From contig NC_088654.1 in the NCBI RefSeq assembly GCF_964019385.1, positions 24,822,941-24,886,940 of the forward strand: a DNA stretch of 64,000 bases, written 5' to 3'. Below, piece by piece: positions 63,003 to 64,000 of this stretch; the first letter of the stretch is position 1; the number at the start of each line of letters is the position of its first letter. The stretch comes from Sycon ciliatum. Taxonomy: Eukaryota; Porifera; Calcarea; Leucosolenida; Sycettidae. The position numbers and the translations under genes were made by a program. The notes under the pieces are model-generated. The model was not told where the DNA came from, did not search any database, and saw only the letters and a program-made list of their open reading frames with translations.

Positions 63003-64000
63003 CCGAACACTCAGTGTGTTTGCTTTCAACACATCCTGTCACGAAGTTTGCGCATCTCCAAGCGACGGGACCTTTGGTCCGTCGTTTCTTGTTGTCATCA
63101 TAGCCGTAACCAGGGTGGTGCAATTCGAGGGCTGCTTGAGTAACCCTTCGAACGTGGCAAACTTCGCTGTATTCTCTGCTATTTGTAGTTGCAGTCACAT
63201 AATCTGCCAGACATGGCATTTCCTCTGGGCTGGACTCATCTTCCCCCTCGAACATAAAGTCCCAATCATTATTGACGGATCGGTCTGCTTGACAGACTCC
63301 CGGACGCCTGATCGAATCGGGACATAAAGGTCTTTATGGAAGTGAACATCTGGCCTTCTGATAACTCCAACTTCTGGAAACGCTCTAGCAAAACAGATCT
63401 GGGTTTAGTGACCGATCTGGCGGGCGATTTCCTACTAACACTTGACATGGATCCGATATCTGCCGCCGGTATACTCACCTCGCTGTCCATCACCAGCACA
63501 GGATCAGCTCCCTCAGAAGTGGAAGGAAAACTGAAGATATTCCAACGCTAAACGAAGACACATGATGCGCAGAAAGATGCGCAGAAGAGGAGTTTTTGAT
63601 TTCCTATCGAGCTACCTTAACCCTTTGTGAGTCCACTGGTTTTGGAGAACATGATCAAATTTCCATTCCGACAATAATCCTCTGTAACTCCACAGTTTTT
63701 GAGAATTTGTAGTTACAAGTTGTGTTTTTCTGAATGGAATCGTTCAGCTGAATCCAAAAAAAGTATGTTAAAATGTTGCCATGGTTACCAATGTTACCAT
63801 ATTAGGCACCGTATTGTCATTATCAAGAGTATAGCCGCGTTATTTTCAGAATGCTCCATAGGAAGGAAATAAAACAATACTTTATGTACAAATATACAGT
63901 AGGCTCACAGCACTGGGATGAGACATCCTTCACAGGTAGTGGCGTGCATGGAAAGCGGCTTAGCAGTCGCGGTCACTCGTGATGTTGAGGTGAACATCGC
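63003..64000. other. Unassigned; piggyBac-like end at 63617
   Basis: TTAACCCTTTGTGAGTCCAC at 63617 is the left end of another piggyBac-type repeat running toward or beyond the window edge. The frame 63336-63551 (LVTDLAGDFLLTLDMDPISA) is open but unrecognised. Confidence 0.35.

Noticed and set aside
62884-63255. Poly-Cys / poly-Asn / poly-Gln proteins
   Set aside because: These are translations of the (AAC)n microsatellite.

Overview
This is a TE-dense window of a metazoan nuclear genome. Intronic GT/AG signals, single-domain extracellular exons (sushi/CCP and a probable fibronectin III) with symmetric phase 1-1 junctions, and Penelope, Ngaro/DIRS, Ty3/Gypsy, pogo, hAT and piggyBac families all point to an animal. 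A sponge or another marine invertebrate would fit, but the sequence alone does not name the species. No bacterial-type operon, rRNA gene or CRISPR array was seen.

Host coding sequence is sparse and lies on the + strand: a secreted, mucin-like first coding exon (12337-12880), CCP exons at 15068, 16678 and 47463 (all broken) and at 30561, 47841 and 58555 (intact), and an FN3-like exon at 27976. All visible junctions are phase 1, so they could belong to one long gene for a secreted or membrane CCP/FN3 protein whose introns have filled with transposons. That linkage is inference.

Layout: 0-4 kb, MITEs and a compound microsatellite. 4.2-8.9 kb, a decayed Ngaro-type retrotransposon with split direct repeats. 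9.4-12.1 kb, an RT-like remnant and a pogo element. 12.3-17.6 kb, CCP exons among piggyBac-type MITEs and a 0.7-kb repeat. 17.6-24.5 kb, a three-level pogo/pogo/hAT nest, an (AAT)n island, a 281-bp SINE-containing satellite, a hammerhead-bearing retrozyme and a Penelope 3' end. 24.7-25.7 kb, an open 314-codon nuclease-like ORF probably from a non-LTR element. 26-32 kb, repeats plus the FN3 and one CCP exon. 32.6-35.3 kb, an (AAT)n island of consecutive inverted repeats containing a retrozyme dimer with hammerhead ribozymes. 36-47 kb, pogo MITEs and a Gypsy copy riddled with insertions. 47.4-59.4 kb, a duplicated CCP exon, a MITE/Penelope/piggyBac nest and a second Ngaro-type element without a recombinase gene. 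60-64 kb, a long inverted repeat, repeats, a hAT-like MITE with exact 8-bp target duplication, and microsatellites.

The most noteworthy items are the hammerhead-ribozyme retrozyme and its Penelope partners, the (AAT)n islands built of snap-back cassettes, and the two Ngaro-type elements whose split repeats, shared termini and conserved G-quadruplex motif are readable directly from the sequence, one with a paralogous empty site showing insertion without target duplication.
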